Below are positions 14,651 through 21,199 of a stretch of DNA of 43,916 bases, one piece after another; the first letter of the stretch is position 1; every line of letters begins with the position of its first letter. The notes beneath the pieces are model-generated. The model had not been told where the DNA came from, ran no database searches, and was given only the letters and a program-made list of their open reading frames with translations. The position numbers and the translations under genes are program-made. Where the stretch lies: IMG/VR virus record IMGVR_UViG_3300029813_000026, positions 1 through 43,916 of that record; one strand, 5' to 3'. The stretch is from a virus.

Positions 14651-14974
14651 ATGGAATTATTTGCGCTAGCGGGGTTTAGTGGTTTTATATTTGGTGTTTT
14701 TACGGTATTTTTATTTCAACAAAAAGATATCCAATATTTCCCTACTCCTACTCTTGCCTCTATTATAGCTGACGAAGAAAAGTATCTCGTCGCTAAGAAT
14801 AGTGTTGTTATGCGTGGTTGGTATATCTCTGAGGATGGCAATGGCTTTCATATTAAAGGCGAAGGTGGCATGCCTACCACTATTATGAATTTAAAAACTC
14901 TAAATGATGCTAAATTGTCTTTTATTAAAATGTGTTATGGACGCTTAGATAACATTGAAATTAAGAAGTATTGA
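14651..14974 (+). CDS. Membrane-anchored protein, 107 aa
   Basis: An N-terminal membrane helix (LFALAGFSGFIFGVFTVFLF, residues about 3-22) is followed by a soluble domain (about 30-107) with beta character (VVMRGWYISEDGNGFHIKGE). AAAAAGGATTGTT leader. Most likely type II or N-anchored with a cytoplasmic or periplasmic domain. Not recognised. Confidence 0.6.
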   Translation: MELFALAGFSGFIFGVFTVFLFQQKDIQYFPTPTLASIIADEEKYLVAKNSVVMRGWYISEDGNGFHIKGEGGMPTTIMNLKTLNDAKLSFIKMCYGRLDNIEIKKY

Positions 14975-14987
14975 ATGAAGGATTATT

Positions 14988-15143
14988 GTGGATTTATTTT
15001 ATTTTGAGTTGGTTATGTTTTCAATGATTGCTTTGGCTACTTTATTTGTTGGTTTTTATATTTATAAGGTCTGTAAGGGCGATCTTGATAATATTCCTCG
15101 CAAGTATTATGGTATCAAAAATTTAAAGAATGATTTATTGTGA
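14988..15143 (+). CDS. Membrane peptide, 51 aa
   Basis: GTG start after GAAGGATTATT. A single helix (FELVMFSMIALATLFVGFYI, about 6-25) is followed by a basic tail. The stop overlaps the next GTG. Confidence 0.5.
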   Translation: MDLFYFELVMFSMIALATLFVGFYIYKVCKGDLDNIPRKYYGIKNLKNDLL

Positions 15144-15283
15144 ATAATAAAAAACCTAGTCTTAGCGACTTTACCCCTGATTGTGGTAAAATAGACTATC
15201 CTAGCCCTTTTGAATTATCCGTTTTAATCCCTATTGTCATTATCTTTATTATTTCTTTTCTAATTGGATTCTATTTTGGCTAA
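15140..15283 (+). CDS. C-terminal membrane peptide, 47 aa
   Basis: GTG start overlapping the previous stop (GTGA). A polar N-terminus containing one Cys precedes a terminal hydrophobic helix (SVLIPIVIIFIISFLIGFYF). Opposite topology to its neighbour. Overlaps the start of the Ref-like gene. Confidence 0.45.
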   Translation: MNNKKPSLSDFTPDCGKIDYPSPFELSVLIPIVIIFIISFLIGFYFG

Positions 15284-15716
15284 ACGTGATTTCTTCCCAA
15301 AAAGAACAGGAATAAAAGGCGAACCAATAAGCCAAAAAAACAAAGACCGCATAGAGCCTCGAATCAAAGAGGTTTTTGTTCATCAAAACAGCGATAAAAC
15401 TTTAGGCTTTAAATGTCAATCAAACTTGGATAAGGTTCACGAAATGCCTTGTTTGGTTTGTGGTTGTTATGGTGTTGAGGCTCATCATGTGAAGAATTCT
15501 GATATTGTTGGTCGTGATGATCGCTTTCTTGTTCCGTTGTGCAAAAAACATCATACTGGTTTAGTTATTCATGATCGTGGCGAAAAGCATTTTAGTGTTC
15601 ATGGTACGCCTAAAGCTTTTTATGAGAAGTTTCCAAAAGAAACACTTTTGAAGATTGCTAAGGGTATTTATGTGGGTGATTTGCTATGCCACTCTTTTGT
15701 GGTAAAATACATTTAG
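15264..15716 (+). CDS. Ref/DUF968-like HNH nuclease
   Basis: A 150-residue protein with a TTG start; a second TTG at 15276 would give MAKRDFFPKR and may be the true start. A basic N-terminal arm precedes the His-Me/HNH core: PCLVCG (C63, C66), EAHH (H74, H75), VPLCKKHH (C93, H96, H97) and a late FSVHG. This layout matches DUF968/Ref-type recombination nucleases. P1 Ref is a RecA-dependent nuclease, and lambdoid relatives sit in the recombination/nin region. It is expected to process recombination intermediates alongside RecE/RecT. Confidence 0.7.
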   Translation: MDSILAKRDFFPKRTGIKGEPISQKNKDRIEPRIKEVFVHQNSDKTLGFKCQSNLDKVHEMPCLVCGCYGVEAHHVKNSDIVGRDDRFLVPLCKKHHTGLVIHDRGEKHFSVHGTPKAFYEKFPKETLLKIAKGIYVGDLLCHSFVVKYI

Positions 15717-15811
15717 AGTTTACCTTTCGTACTTTCATCTACTTTTGGAAAAAGATTGAAATTGCAGCTAAGATGCTAAAGCGTTATGAGAAATTGTGTG
15801 GCACAGTTTGA
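15686..15811 (+). CDS. Possible 41-residue peptide
   Basis: A +1-relative ORF overlapping the end of the Ref-like gene: MPLFCGKIHLEFTFRTFIYF and then WKKIEIAAKMLKRYEKLCGT. Amphipathic and basic. A weak ribosome site (GGGTGAT) precedes it. It runs into the first hairpin of the structured gap. Confidence 0.3.
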   Translation: MPLFCGKIHLEFTFRTFIYFWKKIEIAAKMLKRYEKLCGTV

Positions 15812-15828
15812 AATTGCATTATGCCACA
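15797..15828 (+). other. 7-bp hairpin
   Basis: Perfect inverted repeat TGTGGCA (15797-15803) and TGCCACA (15822-15828) with an 18-base loop. It lies at the end of the small ORF above. No T-run follows, so a role as an RNA structure is more likely than termination. Confidence 0.6.
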
Positions 15829-15847
15829 ACTATAAAGCCTTTAAATA

Positions 15848-15917
15848 AGGACAGTTCAAGCCTTTGGTCGGGACGCTGTCTTTTTTTAAGTGCTTGATGT
15901 GAAGTCCCGACCAGTCC
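15848..15917 (+). ncRNA. Candidate structured RNA with competing stems
   Basis: Ordered pairing segments overlap. Outer AGGAC (15848-15852) could pair with GTCCT (15914-15918). GACAG (15850-15854) pairs CTGTC (15876-15880) and is followed by seven Ts (15881-15887), a terminator shape. GGTCGGGAC (15866-15874) pairs perfectly with GTCCCGACC (15904-15912). TCAAGC can pair with GCTTGA across the T-run. The terminator stem and the long stem form an interleaved (pseudoknot or mutually exclusive) arrangement, as in attenuators or small structured RNAs. This is intergenic, with no ORF across it. Confidence 0.5.
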
Positions 15918-15943
15918 TCACACGAAATCACCCACTTAAATTT

Positions 15944-15949
15944 TATAAT
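15944..15949 (+). promoter_or_regulatory. -10 box upstream of the YopX-like gene
   Basis: A perfect TATAAT at 15944-15949, 23 bases before the ATG, with an AT-rich upstream region but no good -35. It directly follows the structured element, so this may start a new transcript for the accessory genes. Confidence 0.45.
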
Positions 15950-15972
15950 GGTCGTATTTAAAGGTTACCAAT

Positions 15973-16374
15973 ATGAACGAATTTATTGTATGGGATAAAA
16001 ACTTTAAAAAGTTTATTGACTATAAGGTATGCGGAATATTAACTGATGGTGGTATCGCCATATTTAAAGAAGGTCATTTATCGTGTATTGATTATGAAGA
16101 CCACTTAGAAGCATTTAGCTGTGTAGGCAAAAAAGACATCAACGACAAAAAAATATATGCTGATTCAAGTATAGTTGAGTTTTATCTAACTCTATCACAT
16201 AACGAAATAATCAAAAAAGGTTTTGTTAAATTCAACAAAGAAGATGCTTGCTATGAAATACTAGTCGAAGATGCATTTGATGGATATGATAAATATAATT
16301 TTATTGATTATGAGATAAGAAACTTAAAAGTAATCGGCACTATTCAACAAAAACCAGAGTTAATGAAAGTGTAA
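15973..16374 (+). CDS. Divergent YopX-like protein, 133 aa
   Basis: Begins MNEFIVWDKNFKKFIDYKV, as in YopX proteins (xxFRVWDxxxxxFxD), followed by FSCVGKKDINDKKIYADSSI, the GLKDKNGxxIYEGDI core in divergent form. The C-terminus EIRNLKVIGTIQQKPEL matches the family end (VIGNIYE). A second, closer member is at 4916-5260. Confidence 0.75.
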   Translation: MNEFIVWDKNFKKFIDYKVCGILTDGGIAIFKEGHLSCIDYEDHLEAFSCVGKKDINDKKIYADSSIVEFYLTLSHNEIIKKGFVKFNKEDACYEILVEDAFDGYDKYNFIDYEIRNLKVIGTIQQKPELMKV

Positions 16375-16508
16375 CCGCCCGAAGACGGCACAAGGATAGA
16401 AGAGTGATGAAGCTCTTTTGTCGCAGTTGTGGTTGATAATGCCACTGTTCTACGAACGGCATGATTATATTGGTTTGTTGTTTGAATGTCAATGTGGAAA
16501 GGATTATT

Positions 16509-17006
16509 ATGCATAAAGCTAGATACTATTTATCATGGATACTTGTAAGACCGAGAAGACGTTTTTTTAATAAATTGGTAAGTGCACGCTTTGGAGTTCG
16601 ATGGAAGTTTAAAAAAGAATTTTATGGATGGACTTATCCGAACATTCACTGGTGGCTTTTATACGAAACCGTGTGGAGATTTTTTAAGTGGTTAAATTAT
16701 GATGCTTGGAGATATTTTTGCAAGTGGGGCAAACATAGCAGACTAACTTATCCGCTGATTGCTAGAATTATACACAGGATAGGTCAAACTACAGTAGGCG
16801 AAAGAATAAGTGGTGGAGAGTGTTACCATTGTGGTGCTGTCGAAGGATGCCAAGTCGAATTATCCAATGATGAAACTGGAGAGTTTTTTATTCTTAAAAA
16901 ATCTTGGAGTGAGGGAACAATGGACGGTACAGACCATAGATTTTGTGGCACTACTGTATGCCCTAAATGTGGATATAAAGCTTACTATGAAGATGGAAGC
17001 CTGTAA
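16509..17006 (+). CDS. Zinc-binding accessory protein, 165 aa
   Basis: I start at ATG 16509 because the AAAGGATTATT leader precedes it; a longer reading frame to 16461 lacks a ribosome site. The N-terminal half is unusually rich in Trp, Arg and Tyr (WILVRPRRRFFNKL; WWLLYETVWRFFKWLNYDAW). The C-terminal half has two knuckles, CYHCG (about 106-110) and VCPKCGYKAYYEDG, separated by about 45 residues. It could bind nucleic acid or fold near the membrane. Not recognised. Confidence 0.55.
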   Translation: MHKARYYLSWILVRPRRRFFNKLVSARFGVRWKFKKEFYGWTYPNIHWWLLYETVWRFFKWLNYDAWRYFCKWGKHSRLTYPLIARIIHRIGQTTVGERISGGECYHCGAVEGCQVELSNDETGEFFILKKSWSEGTMDGTDHRFCGTTVCPKCGYKAYYEDGSL

Positions 17007-17072
17007 GCAGTAAACAAGTTAGTTAAAGTCTTTGGCACTGCTAGACAGGTAAGCCCAACCAAAGGAATAGTT

Positions 17073-17408
17073 ATGAAAAACTATAATCCAATATCGTTGA
17101 CAATGGATATGCCATGCCAGTTTATCCCTTTAGATGGAGATTCAAGACAAGTCCTTACAGGTCATTTTGCATTTTTTAATGGAAAAGGCGAAGCTTACGT
17201 CTGGAAAGATGGTGGTACAAGCTACACAAGAAGAGCATCATTTAGAAATAGTGATGGGAGTCATGGCAAACCTGAAATGTCAGTAGACGGATACATTGAA
17301 TCGTTTGGGGAAAATAAAGTAACTAAGTGTAGCCATGTTTTCCCTCTAGCTACACATGACGAAGAGTGGAACGATAGAATGTCTGCTTTTAATTTAATTG
17401 TGAAGTAG
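17073..17408 (+). CDS. Hypothetical protein, 111 aa
   Basis: Soluble and beta-rich, with a core around VLTGHFAFFNGKGEAYVWKD and the end FPLATHDEEWNDRMSAFNLI. A clear CCAAAGGAATAG ribosome site. A 6-bp inverted repeat AGCAGT/ACTGCT lies in the leader (17008-17043). Not recognised. Confidence 0.55.
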   Translation: MKNYNPISLTMDMPCQFIPLDGDSRQVLTGHFAFFNGKGEAYVWKDGGTSYTRRASFRNSDGSHGKPEMSVDGYIESFGENKVTKCSHVFPLATHDEEWNDRMSAFNLIVK

Positions 17409-17415
17409 GTGTAAT

Positions 17416-17697
17416 ATGTATGATTGTGAAAAAGATAAAAAAGTAGATGATGGTTTACTAAAACAAGAATGGTGGAGCGATAAGAATAATTTCCCTGCTT
17501 ATGGTTTTATTATTGATGAGGATTATTTCCCTCCCGAACTACCTGTAATAATTGAAAAGGCTGAAGGTTCTAATGAGGCAGGAGTTAATCTTTTGTATTG
17601 TTACAATCCAATAACAAAGGAATATGACGGAGTTATCGCAAAAGAGTCCTTTAGATTAGCATCTGAGAATGAAAAGGAGACTTTATACGTAAGCTAA
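17416..17697 (+). CDS. Hypothetical acidic protein, 93 aa
   Basis: Begins MYDCEKDKKVDDGLLKQEWW. Acidic, soluble, beta-rich in the middle (LPVIIEKAEGSNEAGVNLLY). It follows the previous gene by 7 bases with only a weak ribosome site, and is followed by a 7-bp hairpin. Function unknown. Confidence 0.5.
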   Translation: MYDCEKDKKVDDGLLKQEWWSDKNNFPAYGFIIDEDYFPPELPVIIEKAEGSNEAGVNLLYCYNPITKEYDGVIAKESFRLASENEKETLYVS

Positions 17698-17706
17698 TCA
17701 TATTTG

Positions 17707-17724
17707 CTAGGGCTTAGGCTCTAG
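17707..17724 (+). terminator. 7-bp hairpin related to 4343-4358
   Basis: CTAGGGC-TTAG-GCTCTAG gives a 7-bp stem with one G-U pair and a 4-base loop, ten bases after the stop at 17697. The stem is the same as the UUCG hairpin on the opposite operon. No strong T-run. Confidence 0.5.
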
Positions 17725-17801
17725 TTGCATTCCCAACCTTCAATAGTGCATCTTAATGGTGTACTTTTGAGGCTTGACCTTGGAAAATTAAAGGATTTAT
17801 T

Positions 17802-18695
17802 ATGATCTATATATACATTCCCGAAGAAGGATATGGTGGTTGTTATGCCACAAGCGATAAGAGCCTTAAAGAAGTTCCTATGGCTTTTAAAGAGGTTAAG
17901 TCCTCTAACATTAGAAGGGTTGAGTGGGAAACAATCGGCATATACCATACTTTTAATATTCCCTACTTTGACAAAAAAGATGTTCCAAGCTATCTGTATA
18001 AGAATGGCATAAATGCTAAAATCGTTGAGGAACATGAGTTTAATGCTATATGTAAAGAGTTCACCAAGAACATAGTTCCTACAAATGAACTGGTGATTAG
18101 AGATGCCGTAAAAGAATATCTTGACAAAAAATATGATATTGCTCATATCCAAGATGAATACACTCATGCCTCTCTCCCTGTCCGTGCTGACCTATTCGCT
18201 GTGTCGCATGATAAAAAAGTTATCACGGTTGAGGTTAAATCAGATCGAGATACATTCACTCGCTTAAAGAAGCAACTTGAAGAGTACACAAAGTTTTCTC
18301 ACATAGTCTATGTTGCCATAGATATTGCACATCTTGTTAAATTTAAAAAAGGCTTTCCAAGTTACTACGGTGGAATATTGGTTTATGAAGATGGTGAGTT
18401 GATTCTTCATTCCGCTTGTCATAGCTCTAAAACAATTGAGGCTTCAAGGTTGCTTTGGAAACAAGAACTACAGCAATTTCTATGCTTCAAAGGTAGCTTT
18501 ACTAAGTACTGCATTGATGAGCTTGAATATTTTATTGAGAATATCTTTACTGTTTGTGAACATAAAGCTATTTCAGAGTTCTTATTTGTTAATAGATATT
18601 TGAAACATAAAAATGATTTTAAACATTTAATTAATGACTATGAATATAAGCAAAACTTGATTGAAAAACTTGTGAAAGAAAAAAAGAAGATGTAA
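17802..18695 (+). CDS. sce7726-like PD-(D/E)XK nuclease fusion
   Basis: A 297-residue protein. After an N-terminal region of about 85 residues with no recognised motif comes a nuclease-like core: LPVRADLFAVSHDKKVITVE then VKSDRDTF, giving D130, E144 and K146. LKKQLEEYTKF supplies the following Gln (Q158) and helix. This arrangement is that of sce7726/MmcB-type restriction-like endonuclease folds. It lies directly upstream of the HUH Rep gene, so it may process replication intermediates or act in defence or counter-defence. The function is inferred. Confidence 0.6.
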   Translation: MIYIYIPEEGYGGCYATSDKSLKEVPMAFKEVKSSNIRRVEWETIGIYHTFNIPYFDKKDVPSYLYKNGINAKIVEEHEFNAICKEFTKNIVPTNELVIRDAVKEYLDKKYDIAHIQDEYTHASLPVRADLFAVSHDKKVITVEVKSDRDTFTRLKKQLEEYTKFSHIVYVAIDIAHLVKFKKGFPSYYGGILVYEDGELILHSACHSSKTIEASRLLWKQELQQFLCFKGSFTKYCIDELEYFIENIFTVCEHKAISEFLFVNRYLKHKNDFKHLINDYEYKQNLIEKLVKEKKKM

Positions 18696-18704
18696 AAAGT
18701 AGAA

Positions 18705-18724
18705 CCTCTCTCGCCAAAGAGAGG
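18705..18724 (+). other. Hairpin in front of the Rep gene
   Basis: Perfect 7-bp inverted repeat CCTCTCT (18705-18711) and AGAGAGG (18718-18724) with a 6-base CGCCAA loop. It lies 41 bases before the Rep start in the 70-base gap. HUH Reps commonly nick at or next to hairpins, so this is the best candidate origin by position. It could equally be an mRNA structure. Confidence 0.5.
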
Positions 18725-18765
18725 CAAAGAACCAACGAAAGACCAAATTCTATGAAGGAACGTAT

Positions 18766-19887
18766 GTGACATTATATAGCAAAACCTGTACCAATGTCAA
18801 ATTCGTGGCTTCTAATGAACACGATGCCCTAATACAGTACCGAAAAAAGAACGCACAAAAGCGTTTTGACTACTACGATCTCGCACATAACAACTCACAC
18901 AAACAAAAGATGCTCATTACATTCACATACTCGGACGAGAACGCACTTTTTAAGATGCAAGTGATAAATGACATGCGTAACCACTTTAATAAGCTTATAC
19001 GCAATTTACGCAACGATAACATTAAGTTCTTTTCAAACATAGAGCTTGGAGAGAATTTTGATAACCCTCATGTTCATATTCAGTTATGGTTCGATGATGA
19101 TGCTGATAAATTCGATATAAGCCGTGTTTATGACAAAGTGGTGGCTAAGTATGGATTGATGTCTAGTCGTTGCGTAGTGAGCTTAGATGAGCGTGAAACT
19201 GATATGTTTCATTATGTGGTGAAGGACTATCGCAAAGATATTGGTGATAGTGAGTTGATTGAACTGAATAGCTGGAAAAGTTTTTATCGTAAAGAGCTTG
19301 GTAAGAGTATTCGATTTACTAGTCATAGTAAGGGTGAGCATAGTAAGGGACTTTATAAGAGGGCTTATGGTTTAGGGATTAAGAAATATGATCTTGATTG
19401 GCTCATTGAACGTGGGTTTGTCTCGGTTGAGTTGGTTGTTTGTGACGAATTGCTGGCTTTGTGTTGTGTTGAGCGGTGTTTTGGTAGTTTTTTAAGACAA
19501 GTATATAACAAGTGGATAGCTATTGAATTTACTTCTTATGTGCTTTCTTTTGAGGCTCATATTGACTTTGAGTATTGGGTGTTTGGGTTTATTGATCGGC
19601 TTCTATCTATCTCACAACAAAATTTAATTCAAAGGAGTCAAAATGTTTATATTGTTAATTTTTCAGGAGTTTGGTTGGAGAATGTGGATGGTTATGGTCG
19701 AGAGAGTTCGACCACCGCCTACCCTGCTTCTATTAATTCACCGTCTATCATCCACCATGCGTTATCTGGGATAATTGTTTCTTTTGGTAATGGCTTATTT
19801 AATTCAATCTGCACAACAAACTCACCTTCTATCATTGTTTCTTTGGCTTTATCTATATCGCTAAAAATGCCTTGTAACTCCCAATGA
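18766..19887 (+). CDS. HUH-type replication initiator (Rep)
   Basis: A 373-residue ORF with a GTG start after GAAGGAAC. Motif I is MLITFTYSD (49-57). Motif II is NPHVHIQLWF, with the HUH pair H102/H104. Motif III is FHYVVKDYRK, with Y150, K153 and a second Tyr at 155, close to the YVAKYVNK pattern of phiX174-type gpA. It should nick one strand at an origin, form a phosphotyrosine link and start rolling-circle replication. Residues beyond about 295 overlap a convergent gene and a strong antisense reading frame, so the natural C-terminus may be shorter or newly acquired. Confidence 0.75.
   Translation: MTLYSKTCTNVKFVASNEHDALIQYRKKNAQKRFDYYDLAHNNSHKQKMLITFTYSDENALFKMQVINDMRNHFNKLIRNLRNDNIKFFSNIELGENFDNPHVHIQLWFDDDADKFDISRVYDKVVAKYGLMSSRCVVSLDERETDMFHYVVKDYRKDIGDSELIELNSWKSFYRKELGKSIRFTSHSKGEHSKGLYKRAYGLGIKKYDLDWLIERGFVSVELVVCDELLALCCVERCFGSFLRQVYNKWIAIEFTSYVLSFEAHIDFEYWVFGFIDRLLSISQQNLIQRSQNVYIVNFSGVWLENVDGYGRESSTTAYPASINSPSIIHHALSGIIVSFGNGLFNSICTTNSPSIIVSLALSISLKMPCNSQ
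19643..19774 (+). CDS. Possible 43-residue peptide
   Basis: A very good AAAGGAG site five bases before the ATG gives MFILLIFQEFGWRMWMVMVE followed by RVRPPPTLLLLIHRL. It overlaps the end of Rep in another frame and the end of the 73-residue minus gene. The ribosome site is the main support. May be spurious. Confidence 0.25.
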   Translation: MFILLIFQEFGWRMWMVMVERVRPPPTLLLLIHRLSSTMRYLG

Positions 19888-19940
19888 TTCCCGTCTTCAC
19901 TTTTACTGCTTCCTGTATAGTATATTAAACCATCTTTCAT
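19719..19940 (-). CDS. Hypothetical protein, 73 aa
   Basis: Last gene of the late operon. It has well-formed protein character: LIYYTGSSKSEDGNHWELQG, then FVVQIELNKPLPKETIIPDN and AWWMIDGELIEAG. It starts 2 bases after the amidase stop. It convergently overlaps the Rep ORF by 169 bases. Function unknown, perhaps linked to lysis. Confidence 0.6.
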   Translation of the reverse strand: MKDGLIYYTGSSKSEDGNHWELQGIFSDIDKAKETMIEGEFVVQIELNKPLPKETIIPDNAWWMIDGELIEAG

Positions 19941-19942
19941 AT

Positions 19943-20431
19943 TTATCCTTCCTCATTTGGAAACAAAAACTTTGCTATATCATCTCTAAACTTATCCATA
20001 TCACCATTAGGGCAAGTTTTGTATCCATGTTCTTTCTCGTACCATGTTTCGCAGTGACCTATTACATCGTTTATTCTTAGGCTGTACTTTTTAAGTAGTA
20101 ATGCTATAAACTCGATACTTCCTATTCTCTGCTTTTCTGTAATATTATCCATACTTAATCCAGTAAATACTATACCTATACTGTCTTTATTGTGACCTTT
20201 TGCGTGTGCGCCAGCTCTTTCTACTGGTCTGCCTTTTTGAATCATGCCATCCATTGTTGCATCGTAATCATCATATTTGTGGACTACTCCGCTTGGAATC
20301 ACGAAATTGTAACCAATGTCCGACCATCCTCTTCCATAAGGCTTTTTATCAGTATGCCATTTTTTAAAAACCCCTACATCTCCAAAAGTGCTGTCTGAAA
20401 CGTGGATTATTATTTTATTTATTGCTCGCAT
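19943..20431 (-). CDS. N-acetylmuramoyl-L-alanine amidase (endolysin)
   Basis: A 162-residue protein colinear with T7 lysozyme. Zinc ligands are H10 (IIIHVSDST), H126 (VIGHCETW) and C140 (YKTCPNGDMD). Catalytic-type Y41 (DIGYNFVI) and K138 are present. The GRPVERAGAHAKGHNKDSIG segment is a family hallmark. It cleaves the amide bond between MurNAc and the stem peptide. No signal peptide, so it depends on the holin. It overlaps the o-spanin stop. Confidence 0.92.
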   Translation of the reverse strand: MRAINKIIIHVSDSTFGDVGVFKKWHTDKKPYGRGWSDIGYNFVIPSGVVHKYDDYDATMDGMIQKGRPVERAGAHAKGHNKDSIGIVFTGLSMDNITEKQRIGSIEFIALLLKKYSLRINDVIGHCETWYEKEHGYKTCPNGDMDKFRDDIAKFLFPNEEG

Positions 20432-20739
20432 TATTTCCCTTTATTATCTGCTAAATCGTTTAGATGGTCTGCAATCGCGTGACTGCTGATATCGTTTAAC
20501 TTTAGGTTTGTTGACTCTGACTCATAAGTATAAAAAGGTGAAAGATCTATTATTACAAAATCATAAGTATGCATATTTAAAATATTTGTTATATTTTGGT
20601 CTTTATTCGCAATAGTGTATTCAAAATCTGTCAATTCTACTGGTGACGGAAGCGGGACATGCGGGTGTATGTACTTTGTGCATCCAGTAAAAAAGCTAAT
20701 TGTTACTATGCTTAGGAAAATTAGTTTTATGCCGTCCAT
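20431..20739 (-). CDS. Outer-membrane spanin candidate (Rz1-like lipoprotein)
   Basis: A 102-residue protein with a lipoprotein signal MDGIKLIFLSIVTISFFTGC (lipidated C20) and a Pro-rich start of the mature part (HPHVPLPSPVEL). It overlaps the coiled-coil membrane gene upstream by 44 bases, the layout of Rz/Rz1. It would fuse the outer and inner membranes at the end of lysis. It is longer than lambda Rz1. Confidence 0.65.
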   Translation of the reverse strand: MDGIKLIFLSIVTISFFTGCTKYIHPHVPLPSPVELTDFEYTIANKDQNITNILNMHTYDFVIIDLSPFYTYESESTNLKLNDISSHAIADHLNDLADNKGK

Positions 20740-20983
20740 AGGTTCTCCTGTTCTGATCTTTTTTTAGTTCGTCAAGCTCTTTTTCTGATGCTCTATTCCC
20801 AACGTATGCCATATTTGCAAGGGCTATGCCTACTTGTGCGGTAGCTTCTGCTGATTGAAGTCTTTCTTCCATAACTCCTATCTCTTTAGATGCATATAAT
20901 AATGTAGCTACTAAAGCAATAAATGCAATAGTCACCCATATATTTCCATTGAAGTGTTTGGCTGCTGTTTCTTTTTTACTCAT
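20696..20983 (-). CDS. Inner-membrane spanin candidate (Rz-like)
   Basis: A 95-residue protein with an N-in membrane helix (IWVTIAFIALVATLLYA, about 15-31) and a coiled coil (MEERLQSAEATAQVGIALAN). It ends before the overlap with the lipoprotein gene. Rz proteins have the same design, though this coiled coil is short. Confidence 0.55.
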   Translation of the reverse strand: MSKKETAAKHFNGNIWVTIAFIALVATLLYASKEIGVMEERLQSAEATAQVGIALANMAYVGNRASEKELDELKKDQNRRTYGRHKTNFPKHSNN

Positions 20984-21199
20984 TTAGTCGCTCGCTTTTG
21001 TTTGAAAAAACCACTTCACGATGTATCCCCAAACCCCCAAAATTGAAGCCGATATTGCACTTAATAATCCTGCTGTAGCATTACTCATATTTTTTGTGGT
21101 AAATGCATATCCCATTATGTCTTGTATTGCGAAATATGTTAGCATTGATACTGCTATTAAAATAATGTATCTTAATGCATCTTTCGTTTTCTTATCCAT
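20984..21199 (-). CDS. Holin candidate, two helices
   Basis: 71 residues, with helices at about 9-26 (LRYIILIAVSMLTYFAIQ) and 42-65 (LLSAISASILGVWGYIVKWF), and a basic start MDKKTKD. Size, topology and place just before the spanins and amidase fit a class II holin. It starts inside the end of the 34-residue peptide. Confidence 0.65.
   Translation of the reverse strand: MDKKTKDALRYIILIAVSMLTYFAIQDIMGYAFTTKNMSNATAGLLSAISASILGVWGYIVKWFFQTKASD

Noticed and set aside
19695-19714. TGGTCGA/TCGACCA hairpin as a shared terminator for the converging operons
   Set aside because: It has a 7-bp stem, but no T-run on either strand. It also lies inside the Rep frame. Termination is not supported.
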